64,000 nucleotides of DNA, taken from positions 186,001 to 250,000 of the forward strand of contig CAWUER010000483.1 in assembly GCA_963921195.1 (NCBI GenBank), read 5' to 3'. Positions 34,464-45,485 of this stretch are shown one piece after another. The notes under the pieces are model-generated. The model worked only from the letters and a program-made list of their open reading frames with translations, did not search any database and was not told where the DNA came from. Made by a program: the position numbers and the translations under genes. This stretch comes from Pegoplata infirma (lineage: Eukaryota; Arthropoda; Insecta; Diptera; Anthomyiidae). The first letter of the stretch is position 1. Each line of letters begins with the position of its first letter.

Positions 34464-37400
34464 TTGCTAATCATTCCCAGTAAGTCAATAAGAAAAAACA
34501 AAGAACCCGGAAATAAGTTGACAACCTTACGCTATGAAAAAGGACTACGATTTGCTACGTGGAACGTTCAAACTTTATACCAATCTGGTAAATTAGAACA
34601 GGCAGCTAAAATATTAGAAAAATATAAATTGTCGTTTATGGGTATGAGTGAAGTGAGGTGGAATCAGTTTGGTAAGATGGATGTTGGTAATGGTAGCGTT
34701 ATGCTATGGTCGGGTATGCTAAAAGAAGAGGATCCCCACATTTATGGTGTTGGTATGCTGATAAGTCCCAAGGCACGTGGGTCTATCATGGACTATAAAT
34801 TTATAAACGAACGTATAATGACAGTCAGATTAAAATCTCAGTCTAGAAACTTAAGCATAGTGCAATGTTATGCTCCAACAGAAGTTTCAGATAACGTACA
34901 GAAGAACGCGTTCTATGACATACTCAATGACACCATAGAGAAGATACCGTCCCAAGATTTTAAAATAATAATGGGAGACTTTAATGCCAGAGTTGGAGAT
35001 GATAACTCGGATCTGGAACATATAATGGGAAAACATGGTGTCGGCACAATGAATACAAACGGAGAGTTCCTGATTGATATGTGTGGTTTGAATAATTTAA
35101 AGATTGGTGGAACCCTCTTTCCACATAAATTGGCCCACAAAGTTACATGGAAGTCTCCCGATGCTAGAACACGTTGTCAGCTTGACCATATATGTGTCAG
35201 TGCTAAGTGGAGTAACTCCTTACATGATGTGCGAAGCAAATGTGGAGCTGATATTGGCTCAGACCACCACATGCTTATGGGTACACTAAAGATAAAACTA
35301 TCTAAAAACGAAATAAAGGTGACGCACAGTCGACCCAGATACAACATTGACAAGCTTCGTATCCCGCAAAATAAGACTACCTTTAATCAACTTATTAATT
35401 CTAAGCTATCTGGTATTGAAACATCGGCCTGCACCAGCCAAACGTGGAAGAACATAAGAAATGTAATTGATGAAACCTGCGATGAATGCCTTGGTAAAGC
35501 AAAAAAAAAGAAGGAAGAATTTATATCGATGCAAACGTGGAAGATGATCGATGACCGAGCGAAGTTAAAAAATGACATTAACTCAGCAAATAATGCAAAT
35601 GAACGTAAAGATGCCCAAAACCGCTATCACATTTTTGACAAAGCCGTAAGAAGAGCAATAAGAAACGATAAAAGGGAACATATGGATAAGCAGGCACAAT
35701 GTGCAGAAGATGCCGCTGCAAGTCACAACATGAAGCAGTTATTTGAACTCACCAAACAATTTTCATCCAAAAATTTTGAAAAATCGGTTCCTATAAAGGA
35801 CAAACAGGGCCGATTACTAACCACAACAGCAGAACAACTAAGTCGATGGAAGGAACATTTTATGGAAATCTTAAACATACCAAGAGAAGACATAAGTGAA
35901 ACAAGACATGACAACCCTGAAATTCTACCAATCACGACTAGCCCACCTACAAAAGCCGAAATAATCAGTACAATAAGGTCGCTGAAAAACGGCAAAGCTG
36001 CTGGACCTGATAATATTCAGTCAGAAATCTTTAAAGCAGCTCCCGAAATATTTGCAGACACACTACAACCTCTCTTCGAGCAGATATGGAAAAACGAAAT
36101 ATACCCCCCCGACATGTTGAAAGGAAACATTGTAAAGATTTTTAAAAAGGGCGATAAAACAAACTGCCATAACTGGCGAGGTATAACAACACTATGCGTC
36201 GTTCTGAAAATATTTATGAAAATCATACTCGAAAGAATGATAACACACATCGATGGTAAACTCAGACCCGAGCAGGCAGGTTTCCGTCCATCGAGATCAT
36301 GTACTGACCAAATAAATAGCCTAAGAATTATTATTGAACAGAGTATTGAATTTCAATCACCACTTTACCTTCTTTTTATTGATTACGAAAAAGCATTCGA
36401 CTCAATAAACAGAGATTGTATTTGGGCCGAACTTACTAATATTGGTGTACCAACAAAGATTATAAGGCTAATAAGAAAAAGCTACGAAACCTTTGAATGC
36501 ACTGTATTACATGATGGAACCACTTCTGAATCATTCAATACAATATCGGGAGTTAGACAAGGATGCCTACTCTCCCCTCTTCTATTCCTAATAGTAATTG
36601 ATGCAGTAACTCGACGCGCTACTATAAATAAACCAAGAGGCATAATATGGGACCCTCTTCGCCCTGGTAACCGACTAGAATCGCTAGATTATGCTGACGA
36701 CAAGTGTGAATTATCACATAGATGGAATGACATGCAGGCCAAAATTAATGATTTGACTATAGAGTCTGCCAAAGTCGGTCTTAAAATCAATACAAATAAA
36801 ACAAAGGAGCTTAGAATAAACGTTGATTCTAACCAGTATTTAATGATTGAAAATGAACGAGTAGAAAGGGTAACATCCTTCCAATATCTAGGAAGCATGA
36901 TTGATGAAGACGGCGGAGCGGTACTTGATGTAAATTCCAGAATCAAAAAGGCGAGAGGCGCTTTCTCGTTATTGTATAATGTTTGGAGATCTAATGTTTA
37001 CAGCAAAAACACAAAACTTCGAATCTTCTCTGCCTGTGTGGTATCAGTACTCCTATATGGATGCGAAACGTGGCTCGTCACAGAGGCAATTAAGAATAAC
37101 TTACAGGTTTTCATAAATAAATGTTTGCGTACAATACTCAAAATCTACTGGCCGAACGTAATATCCAACGAGGATCTTTTAAGAAAGGCAAACATGTCTA
37201 ATATAAACATAGAGATACGTCGTAGAAAATTTGGATGGATTGGCCACACCTTACGTAAATCTAGTGTTGAGATATGTTCAAGGGCTTTGACATACAACCC
37301 GCAGGGAAACAGGAAGCCCGGCCGCCCACGAAATACATGGCGACGCTCGACGCTTGGTGAAGTCAACAACCTCCCTGAATACCAACGAAGCAGAATAAGT

Positions 37401-37478
37401 GACTTGAAAGACTTGAATTTTGTAGCTGCAGAACGTCCCAGATGGAAGACTCTTATTGATAGCCTATGCCCACATTGA
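34464..37478 (+). CDS. LINE endonuclease-reverse transcriptase polyprotein
   Basis: A frame of 1004 codons without internal stops. It would nick target DNA and copy its own RNA by target-primed reverse transcription. The AP-endonuclease domain covers about residues 28-280. Its motifs are TWNVQT (N34), MSEVRW (E63), YAPTE (136-140), GDFNARVG (171-178), QLDH (239-242) and SDHH (266-269). The reverse transcriptase covers about 490-790, with GKAAGPDNI (510-518), NWRGIT (570-575), EQAGFRPSRS (603-612), LFIDYEKAFD (637-646, D640), SGVRQGCLLSP (695-705) and YADD (743-746). All the expected catalytic residues are present. The C-terminal region has FQYLG (806-810), LLYGCETW (863-870), RRRKFGWIGH (919-928) and GNRKPGRPRNTWRR (948-961). 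The first codon of the open frame is TTG; the first in-frame ATG is at 34638 (residue 59), inside the endonuclease. Either a non-AUG start or a lost start codon applies. Host-gene names such as craniofacial development protein 2-like are often given to such ORFs in databases, but this is a transposon protein. Confidence 0.93.
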   Translation: MLIIPSKSIRKNKEPGNKLTTLRYEKGLRFATWNVQTLYQSGKLEQAAKILEKYKLSFMGMSEVRWNQFGKMDVGNGSVMLWSGMLKEEDPHIYGVGMLISPKARGSIMDYKFINERIMTVRLKSQSRNLSIVQCYAPTEVSDNVQKNAFYDILNDTIEKIPSQDFKIIMGDFNARVGDDNSDLEHIMGKHGVGTMNTNGEFLIDMCGLNNLKIGGTLFPHKLAHKVTWKSPDARTRCQLDHICVSAKWSNSLHDVRSKCGADIGSDHHMLMGTLKIKLSKNEIKVTHSRPRYNIDKLRIPQNKTTFNQLINSKLSGIETSACTSQTWKNIRNVIDETCDECLGKAKKKKEEFISMQTWKMIDDRAKLKNDINSANNANERKDAQNRYHIFDKAVRRAIRNDKREHMDKQAQCAEDAAASHNMKQLFELTKQFSSKNFEKSVPIKDKQGRLLTTTAEQLSRWKEHFMEILNIPREDISETRHDNPEILPITTSPPTKAEIISTIRSLKNGKAAGPDNIQSEIFKAAPEIFADTLQPLFEQIWKNEIYPPDMLKGNIVKIFKKGDKTNCHNWRGITTLCVVLKIFMKIILERMITHIDGKLRPEQAGFRPSRSCTDQINSLRIIIEQSIEFQSPLYLLFIDYEKAFDSINRDCIWAELTNIGVPTKIIRLIRKSYETFECTVLHDGTTSESFNTISGVRQGCLLSPLLFLIVIDAVTRRATINKPRGIIWDPLRPGNRLESLDYADDKCELSHRWNDMQAKINDLTIESAKVGLKINTNKTKELRINVDSNQYLMIENERVERVTSFQYLGSMIDEDGGAVLDVNSRIKKARGAFSLLYNVWRSNVYSKNTKLRIFSACVVSVLLYGCETWLVTEAIKNNLQVFINKCLRTILKIYWPNVISNEDLLRKANMSNINIEIRRRKFGWIGHTLRKSSVEICSRALTYNPQGNRKPGRPRNTWRRSTLGEVNNLPEYQRSRISDLKDLNFVAAERPRWKTLIDSLCPH

Positions 37479-37529
37479 GGTAGCTTGGATACCATCGCCA
37501 AGCAAGGCTTTATTATTATTATTATTATA
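37479..37529 (+). other. LINE 3' UTR hairpin and TTA tail
   Basis: Immediately after the TGA stop lies a 6-bp stem, GCTTGG (37483-37488) pairing with CCAAGC (37498-37503). Then comes AAGGCTT and about seven TTA repeats. In related LINEs the 3' UTR hairpin and simple-repeat tail are thought to be recognised by the RT; this is inference here. Confidence 0.6.
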
Positions 37530-37589
37530 TAGGTCTAAATATGGACCGATTTTTTCCAATTTCAAAAGGCTTCGTCCTTGTTTATAAAT

Positions 37590-38150
37590 CAGCATCTGTG
37601 GATCAAAATTGCGGTTTTGGAATTTTTAAATATTTTTCCAATAAAGTGCGCCATATTTCCGAATTTTTAAGCCGGATCTGGTTAAAAAATTCGAACATGA
37701 ATTTTGGTCGAAATACGTAATTTTTTCCAAATTTGACCGCTGGTTGCCGACTGAAGATGACCTTGCAAAATTTTTTCATAAATTTTTCCACAAACAGCTC
37801 TAACGTGGCCATCGTTTGGCATTACGACATCAAATTCGAAAATTAAAATTTGACTGTACGCTCTATTTGACAAACCTTCCGTTTATTTTTGTTCAACTGA
37901 ACTGAAACAAATAAATTGGAACACGAAATTAAAAATTTAGAATAGAGGCCGAACCCATATTATTCGGCCGAAACCAAGACCGAAACCGAATATTCGATCG
38001 GAATCTAGAACTTTTAGATATGCTAACACTACTCTACAAAAATCATTTTTTTCACATACTTCTAGGGCACATTTTCTAAGTAGTTTGTCCTCCTAAACAC
38101 GAATCTGTCATCAGAAAAGTTATATCAAATCGCCTTCTCGAGATATAGGC
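37590..38150. other. No gene recognised; GCCGAA-type repeat remnants
   Basis: Contains TTCGGCCGAAACCAAGACCG and GAATATTCGATCGG (37963-38003). These resemble the ACCGAATA/GAATATTCG motifs at 19650-19705 and 43230-43310, probably a decayed MITE family. There is no coding pattern. Confidence 0.45.
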
Positions 38151-38760
38151 ATTTTAATTTTTTGTGCACCAAGCCCTCAAAACCGAAAATTTTTTTAATA
38201 TTGGAAAAATGGGGAATGTGGGTGGTGGAGGATACATTCCCCTCGCAACAAATGTTTACAAATTTTTTTGTGATGCTTTTTGCACTTTAGTAATACATAC
38301 AACAAATTTATAATTATTTAAATTAATACTTCATATCCACGCCCACAAATTGGGCGGGCCAAAAAAAACGACATAATATAACTTCCTGGATTCGAACACA
38401 GTACTTTGAACTTCTTCTGTAATAAAAACGCTTCATTTGTTTATGGCGTTTTTTCAGAGGATTAAATTAATAATTTATATCCACGCCCACAAAACGGGCG
38501 GGCCAAAAAAAAATAACATAATATAATTTCCTGGAGTCGAACACAGTACTTTGATCTTCTACTGTTGTAAAAATGTTTCATATGTTTATTGCGTTTTTCA
38601 GAGGTTTGTTTAGTTATTCAAGGGGGAACTTTTTTCCCACTGGGCCGATTTTGCCTATTAACAAACTTAACCTGCTGAAGATCATAACACATATTTGTGT
38701 CAAATTTCAGGAGTCTAGCTTTTTTATTTTGGACTGCAATGCTTTTCTAAATTAAAATTT
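38150..38760 (+). mobile_element. DINE-like family C, copy with an internal 143-bp duplication
   Basis: Units at 38323 (TATCCACGCCCACAAATTGG) and 38466 (TATCCACGCCCACAAAACGG) are direct repeats of about 143 bp. Each contains GCGGGCC, AACACAGTACTTTGA and AAA-GTTTCATTTGTTTAT-like blocks. They are followed by TTCAAGGGGGAACTTTTTTC and GAGTCTAGCTTTTTTATTTT as in other C copies. The (RGAC)n tract and 3' terminus are missing. Confidence 0.7.
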
Positions 38761-41090
38761 GGGATTTCGGAATTTTAATCAGCATTATAAACAGCGTTTT
38801 CACTGGAATCGTATGATTTCTTTCAAAATCATGAATTTTATATAAAATTCTTGAAAAAAAACATTTAAATCTTTTCACATTTATGGGGGTTTTAAAAAAA
38901 TATTTTTAAAACAACAACAACAAAAAACTAAACAATGTTAATGCAATTATTTTAGAATTTACAAGGAAATCATGTCTCATCATTTTTAGAAAATTACATT
39001 AAGCAACACAACAACAACACAAAAACATATCCTTACAACATACATTTGCATTTAAACACAACCCTTTCAAGCACTTGGATCTACGACACAACAGCATATG
39101 GAAATCCAAAAAGGAACAAAATCTTGTTTGACTATTCTAAAAGAGTATGGAAGAAAGAAAAAATACATAAAAACCTAAAGGAAATTCCGTGGTAACAACA
39201 ATAAAACTCTAACAACGAGCAACAGGCATCATTCGCATATTTGAAACATGTACACATGCGAATGAAGGCAATGTTGCACACACCAACAAACACATGACGT
39301 AATGTTGGCTGATGTGTTGTTGCTTTTGTTGGTTTGGTTGAATAGATGGTGTATGTGCAACACTTACCTACGGCATTACAAAAAAACTTATAAACAAGAA
39401 AACACACAAAGCTCGGAAAATATGCCATGCTAACATTACATCCAAATTGTACAACAACAAACAGCAAGAAAAACTAAAACCAAGTTAAGGTGTTGTTCAT
39501 AAACTGTGAGGGGGGAACAACAACAACAAAAAAAAACTGAAAATCATTTGAGAGGTGCAGAAAGCAAAATAAAATTATGAAGCCAACAGCAGCAGCATAA
39601 TTCAAGGAAGGCTAGAGTAAAAAAAAAAATAAAAAAAAATTGAAAACATAGAAAAAAGTGTTGAGCTTAACACAACCACACACCGCGTGCCAGACTGAAC
39701 CACACCATCCGGCACTACAGGCATTATTAGGAGTTTAAACGTAACGAAATAGTAGAACCACCGTTTTTTTTTTTTTTTAAGTTTGCACAAAGAGGGGGTG
39801 AGTGAAAACAGCTGAGGATTCTTAGGCACGATGTTAAAGCGCGCAAATGATGAGGTAGAAAGGAAGGCAGCAGCAGCGGCAGCAGAAAACTATAAAGATG
39901 ATGATGACGACGATTTTCATGTTTTTGCAAATAACAAGCAAACGGGCAAACGAGTAAATATTGATTTAATGAGGTGCGATAAAATACATATACTCAAGTA
40001 AATATTCACCCAAACTTACATGTGCATTCACAAACACATTCACAAAGTTACACAATCATGCAGCCTGATTACATTTTGGTATGCCAAGTTTATCATACAA
40101 ACAAACAATCATGCTCTCTAACTAAACACAACTTGTAGTTGCGGTTCTTGTTGCTGTAGTTGTTGTTACTATTGCTGCATAGACTATAAATGACATGCTC
40201 GAGGCATGCATGAGTGCTAAAATGAAAATTGATATAAACATTTTCATTAAAGCGTAGGAATGTGTTAAGCATAACAACTAGCAACAACAAGAAAAAGCAA
40301 CAATTACAACAACAACACCAAAAAACGAAAACAACAACATCAAGTAATAAAAACTTTATTTTAGCAATCCTTCTAGCTAGGAAGCAGCGGTATTTCTAAC
40401 ATCTTAAGCAAAAAATAACAAAAACAATCAAAACAACAACAACAAACACGAAATAAGCGCAATAAAAACAAAACATAAACACAAGTATGTGTCTTAAGTC
40501 TTTTGTTTTGCAATACATTTCCACAAGTGACTACAACAACAACATTAGCATGAAATGAAAAATAATTTTAATTTTTTTTTTCTTTTGTCGAAACATGAAA
40601 ATAACAACTCAATACTTTTGTTGGTTTGATTTTTTTTCTTCTAATATTCATTAAAACAAAATTTGCATGCTTAGAAATGTTCAACAACCCATGGCATAAT
40701 ACCTACAGATATTATAAATATAAACAACTAGGAAGTGTTAAATTTATGATATTAAGTCGAATTTTATGGACACTATAATAAGGTGAAGCTGGCTGGCCAC
40801 AAGTCGTCCAAAGATCTGATTAGGACAAACGTCGTAGAACCAAGTTTTTCTGAATTCCAATTAATTTTTTCTGAGTAGAAAATAAACTGTTCTTAATTTT
40901 AATAAAGTTTAATTTCAATTGATTTTCAGAACTTTAATTGCGGTCTTCTGAATTTCAATTGAAATTTTTAATTTTTTTTTCGAAAATTGGGTATCTTAAA
41001 AATCATTGAAAAAAATAATTTCTGGACATTGACTTTAGCTAAAATTTTAAAATAATGTTAGGCTTGTTTTTTGCAGACCGGATTAAGATT
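38761..41090. other. TE-poor non-coding stretch with CAA microsatellites
   Basis: Imperfect CAACAACAA tracts occur at 38909-38922, 40297-40345 and 40430-40445, with CAGCAGCAGCGGCAGCAG at 39868. This is typical fly intronic or intergenic composition. Frames such as 39132-39467 (-) are simple sequence without a recognised domain. Confidence 0.45.
40850..40980. repeat. AATTTCAATTGA-type short repeat cluster
   Basis: TTCTGAATTYCAATTGA-like motifs repeat several times. A similar cluster lies at 53330-54420. Possibly a decayed minisatellite. Confidence 0.4.
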
Positions 41091-41154
41091 AAGATAGGAT
41101 TGACTCTAGCTAAAAAATGGCTCATATCAAGTCCAGAAATGAATCAACACACAA

Positions 41155-41480
41155 TCTTCTATATAAATAAAAATCAATTGTCGTTCGTTGGTAACCACAT
41201 CAGCTGAGAACGGCTGCACCGATTTGGACAATTTTTTTTTTTAAATATTCGTCCAACTTAGGTTTTTACGTTAAGAAAAATTGACCACGCCCACTTTAAC
41301 GCCCACTTTTTTCGATTTATCTAAAATCGGAAACGGCTGTACCGATTTGGTTAATTTTTTATTTAAATGTTCGTGGTAATCCAATTAAAGTTTTTACCGA
41401 AAGAAAAATCGACCACGCCCACTTTTACGCCCACTTTTTCAATTTATCTAAAACTTGAGAATGGCTAGACCGATTTGACA
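41155..41480 (+). repeat. Tandem CCACGCCCAC-containing repeat, period ~118-125 bp
   Basis: Units at about 41205, 41330 and a partial one at 41458. Each has AACGGCTGYACCGATTTGG, TTTAAATRTTCGT and GACCACGCCCACTTT followed by ACGCCCACTTTTT. The preceding TCTATATAAATAAAAATC (41157) is plausible as a Helitron-like 5' terminus, but I found no matching CTRR end. Confidence 0.65.
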
Positions 41481-41787
41481 AAACTTTTATTCGAAGCGAG
41501 ACGAAATATAGCACTGATCTTATATTTGGTCCGAGTTGGTAACAATTGGAGATTTTGAGCGTATTACAATATTCAGCGATCATGTTCTAAAAAAAAAACT
41601 GAAATTAATAAACTTCATCCAGGAGATCTGCAAATGCTTGAAGACGCAAAATTGAGAACGAGTTTCATGAGCATGATGTGTCCTGGAGTGGGAGGAAAAC
41701 GATGAATACTGATAGAAAAAATCTTAAATATTTAAAGCACCCCTTTGTTTCACTGGGAATTTAAGGATTAAATATATATAAATACTA

Positions 41788-42970
41788 GCGAACCCCCTGC
41801 ACACCTTGTAGTGGAAATGCTATGGCACCCTTCTACTCTCAAAATTTTAAATTTCAAAATAAGTATTTTTCTTGAATGTTAATTATGCTGGAGAATCCCA
41901 AATGGTAATTTTTTAGTTCTGGGATTTTTAGTTCAAAAGTTTTAAAAAAGTCAAATTTTTTCCTTATTTTACCCCTTAGAACTAAAATTTCAAGTTGGAA
42001 AATCGAATTTTAAGGAGTACTAAATTACAATTCTTTATCTTTTTTCAACCTCTTAGAATGACCTTCCAAATATTTCCCCATATACACCATTTACGCAAAC
42101 GTACAGGTATGTGTATTAGAATGCATGTAACTCATGAACCAATACACATATAAAAACCGTATACACATAAAAACCTTGGCATTGACATCACCTTTCATGG
42201 AAAATTTGCAGAAATAAAATCGGTTCACGCATTACAGAGAACACGCATTACAACACAATGCAACTTATTTCTGTATTTATTGCACTTAAATGCATATAAC
42301 TCATGAATTGATACACATACAAAGGCCGTTTTTACATTAAAACCTTTTCGTGGGAAAATTACAGAAATAAAATCGGTTCACAAATTGCAGAGAAAACGCA
42401 TAACAAAGGTATTGCACTAAAATACATACAGCTTTTGAACCAATACACATACAAAGATCGTATACACATAAAAATCATGGTATCATGGAAAGTTTGCAGA
42501 AACAAAATAGGTCCACGCATTCCAGAGAAAACGCATTACAAAGAAAATACAATTTATTTTTATATACCTACTAGCGAACCCTCTGCTCACTTTGTTGTGC
42601 AATTGCTTAGATACACCTTTTGAGCCTAAAATTTTTAAATTTTAAAATATTTCTCTCTTGGTCTTTTCTTGTTATTTTTTTAATTCTGTGGTCTAGTTCG
42701 ATAATGTTAAAAATGCTATCAATTTTCCCTGTATACCCCCTTTTCTACCCCTTTTAACTAAAATTTCAGGTTCGAAAAACGAACTTCAAAAAGTACTTAA
42801 GAACAATTGTTTACCCCATTTGACCCTCTTAGAATAACATTTCAACCATTTCCCCATATACACCGTTTACCCAAACGTATAGGTATGTGCACTAAAATAC
42901 GTGTAACTCATGAACCAATACACATACAAAGACCGTACGACTAAAAATTTGATAGACACGGTGAGTGTCT
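41788..42970 (+). repeat. ACTAGCGAACCC direct repeat with internal ~150-bp array
   Basis: Two long direct copies begin at 41788 (ACTAGCGAACCCCCTGC) and 42570 (ACTAGCGAACCCTCTGC). Both include TTAGAAYRACMTTYCAA-type and CCCCATATACACC blocks. Between and after them, units of 130-170 bp with CTCATGAACCAATACACATA, AAACCGTATACACAT and GCAGAAATAAAATCGGTTCA start near 42116, 42285, 42415 and 42890. No coding sequence is seen. Confidence 0.75.
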
Positions 42971-43012
42971 AGCAAATTTTAAGTCGACTAGACCTTGAAG
43001 TTATGTGTTCTA

Positions 43013-43662
43013 AATTTGAGGTCAATCGGATTAAATTAACCCGTGGCCCCCGCCGATCAATGTTTTAGATTTTTGAAAATTAAAAAAAAAGAAAAAATTT
43101 CTTGCGACACATCACATTTATAAATTTTGTTTTACTGAATACGAATATCAAAAAAATTAAAATCGGGTTTCAAGATATCGCTGTTTGAAATTTAAAAAAA
43201 AAAAATCTCAAACTTTCTTTCCTTGACCCGACAAACAGTTGACGAATATTTATTTCACCGAATATTCAAAAAACTGGCCGAATATGCCGAATACCGAATA
43301 GTGACGAATATTCGCGACATCCCTAGTAAAAATGTTTTGATTTCGCCCAAATTAAGTTTAAATGAAAGCTTGTCTTAAGCTCTATTAAATAGAGGAACAT
43401 TTTCGATATTTTTTTTTTTAATTTATTGAACATAGGAAAAAACTTTTTTTAATTTTTTTGACAAATTTCTAATGGCGATATCTCAAAAACAGCTCGGTAG
43501 ATTTTAATTTTTTTTTTTATATTCGTGTGCAGCGCATAAAATACATTTGATGTGTCAAAAGACATATTATTTTTTTTTTTTTTAATTTGCAAAAATCAAA
43601 AACTTTGAACTCCGGGCGCCACAGGTTAATTTAATCCGATTGGCTTAAATTTGTGCCAAATA
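43013..43662. repeat. Fold-back element with CGGATTAAATTAACC arms
   Basis: The left arm (43013-43090: GGTCAATCGGATTAAATTAA, CCCGTGGCCCCC) is mirrored by 43585-43655 (CACAGGTTAATTTAATCCGA). Both are followed inward by AAAAATC/poly-A blocks. Diverged single arms occur at 45486-45560 and 45650-45745. Confidence 0.7.
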
Positions 43663-43921
43663 AGTTTAAGTCCTGGGAGAAAAAAAGTTTGCCAGGACAT
43701 TCAAAATTGGGAGAAAAACTTAAACATAAAAATATATGGCTTTTTACTATTGTGCTTTTGACGTTTTCTAAACGCCTTTGAAAAAAATTAAAAAACTTCA
43801 GTGGGTCATGAAAATAAATTCAAACTAACTTTGCAAAGCCCTTTGGTGATTTTGTGTATTTGATGGTCTTATTTCATTTGAAGCCATTGAGGCTTATTTT
43901 TCTTATTGAACAGTGTATTCT

Positions 43922-44085
43922 GTTAAATCGGAATATTGGCCTATTTCACTAAAATTTCGAATGTGTGTGTTTTGACACTGATTAAAGATTTAACAAGAAA
44001 TAGATCCAATTGGATCCATGTTTGGACTTGGGACCCATTATGAGGAAAACACTTGTGTAGGGTATGGTATGGTCGGTCTTGAGAA
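43922..44085 (-). mobile_element. DINE-like family A, 5'-terminal fragment A6
   Basis: Reverse-strand version of the A head. It has TAAATCGGAATATTGGCC, GATTAAAGATTTAACAAGAA, ATGTTTGGACTTGGGACCCA and GTGTAGGGTATGGTATGGTC then GGTCTTGA. The TCGGTCAAGACCGAC palindrome is half lost. Confidence 0.7.
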
Positions 44086-44121
44086 ACTTAAATATTTTTT
44101 GATAATTTTCATATTTAAAGT

Positions 44122-44276
44122 GATATTTTCGAATTACAGTAAAAATCTTCGAATTTCAAATGGAATATTCAAATTACAAATGGAATATTTAAATTACAAA
44201 TAGAATATTCGAATTACAAATGAAATATTCAAAATTCAAATGGAAAATTCAAATTACAAGTAGAATCTTTGAATAA
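44122..44276 (+). repeat. 20-bp minisatellite
   Basis: About seven tandem units of consensus AAATGGAATATTCAAATTAC with a few substitutions per unit. The period is 20 bp in the core (44158-44257). Confidence 0.85.
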
Positions 44277-44569
44277 AAAAATCTTTTTCAACTACATTTG
44301 TAAATGGTGTAGTTTAAATTTACATTTTACGTTTCTCAAAAAACTACCTAAGATTAAGAAAAAAAATCCATAAAAATTGCAAATGTGTCCTAAATTTAGA
44401 ACATTGTAAAAAAAAATGTTACAAGTAGCTTAAAAAATTTAATCATAACCTTATCTTAAAATCAAAATTATGAAAAAAAATTTAACTATGCGTTACTTTA
44501 AAATTTTGTAATAAAAAAAACAACAAAAACATAATACTAGTATAAAAGAAAGAAGAAAAAAATTAAATC

Positions 44570-44830
44570 TAATGCTGTTGTTATGTAACACAACTATGTA
44601 GCAAGTAGCATCACGATCGACACGTTATAAAGTCAGCAGCAGGCAGCAGCAGCAACATTTTCTATTAAAAATAAAGCAGCAAAAGTGCAATTTTTTTAGT
44701 ACTACAACTGATTTTTTTTTCATTTATTCTTCTACACTTCACAGCTTTAAAATGCAGAAGCCTTGGCGCAACAAATTAGCGTGAAGGCGCAAATCGCAGC
44801 GCGAAGCTGTGAATGTTAAAATAACTTACA
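44570..44830. promoter_or_regulatory. CAG-rich, structured, non-repetitive segment (candidate regulatory or UTR)
   Basis: The segment contains TATAAAG (44627), CAGCAGCAGGCAGCAGCAGC (44634) and a GC-richer stretch at 44740-44815. In that stretch TTCACAGCTT pairs with AAGCTGTGAA, and TTGGCGCAAC faces GGCGCAA. It is unlike the surrounding repeats. I cannot assign a function; it may be an exon of an untranslated RNA or an enhancer. Confidence 0.25.
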
Positions 44831-44839
44831 CTTTAAACA

Positions 44840-45480
44840 ACAACAATAGCAACTACACTCACACACATTTACACAGACTACTTACTACTTAAAGCAATAA
44901 TAATAATACCAACAACTACAACACAGCAGCAACAGGCGTTGGTTTAATGCAGTTATGTTATGATTACAGCAGTTTATTGCAAGTGCTTGTTAAACCTTAA
45001 AAAATGTTAACACAACACGAAACACTCTGTATTGTATGAATATTGCTGCCGCAGTATATATTGTTGATGTTGTTGTTGTTGTTCTTCTTCTTATTATTCT
45101 TGTTGCTGCTGCTTGCTACAAACTTAAACTAAAAACTAAACAGCAACAGTATTAACAATAACAACAGTAACATCATTGCTATAAACGGTTGCCAGTTTGT
45201 GGTTTAAACTGTCGATATTCTATCAGCATATTATTTGTTGCTTATTGCAAATAGATATTTTGAGTTTATACACTGGGTAGTGTTGTAAATTTTATGAATA
45301 CTTGTTTGATGGTGGCAAGTGTTTCATTACAATCGGTTGGGTGAAGTTAATTTTTAAAAGTTAATACTAAAGATGGACTCGTGACATAAGATTGGCATTT
45401 TTCCGTATTGCAAACACTTTTTCCGATTTTGAACGACCGGGAAAACTTGTATTCTCCTAGGCCGAAAACTTATGTGGTAC
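44840..45480. other. No gene recognised; CAA and GTT/CTT microsatellites
   Basis: GTTGTTGTTGTTGTTCTTCT occurs at 45069 along with CAACAGCAGC-type repeats. Otherwise unremarkable. Confidence 0.4.
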
Positions 45481-45485
45481 AGATT

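Larger units (their letters stand above)
34113..37529 (+). mobile_element. Full-length RTE-like LINE with 15-bp target-site duplication
   Basis: The 3417-bp element is bounded by exact 15-bp direct repeats TAGGTCTAAATATGG (34098-34112 and 37530-37544) that belong to the interrupted family A repeat. It has a 350-bp 5' leader that is richer in GC than its surroundings, one long frame, a 51-bp 3' UTR and a TTA/ATT microsatellite tail (37509-37528). Short 3' UTR, simple-repeat tail and about 3.4-kb size are typical of the RTE clade as I know it. Clade assignment by eye is tentative; the C-terminal GRPRxTWRR segment is shared by several endonuclease-RT LINEs. Confidence 0.9.
33565..37582 (+). mobile_element. 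DINE-like family A, copy A3, split by the LINE
   Basis: The left part (33565-34112) begins AACAAGTAAGAAAACTATAG and GGTCAAGACCGACC and reaches GGGGGCTAGGTCTAAATATG. The right part resumes at 37530 with the duplicated TAGGTCTAAATATGG, then ACCGATTTTTTCCAATTTC. It ends abruptly near 37582 without the usual GTGGTGTAGGGTATAA terminus, so the 3' end is deleted. Confidence 0.75.

Noticed and set aside
34913..37501. Minus-strand frames of 60-118 codons under the LINE
   Set aside because: Shadows of the long RT frame.
41157..41480. Complete Helitron
   Set aside because: A TC-like start is visible but no CTRR end with a hairpin could be placed, so only a repeat is annotated.
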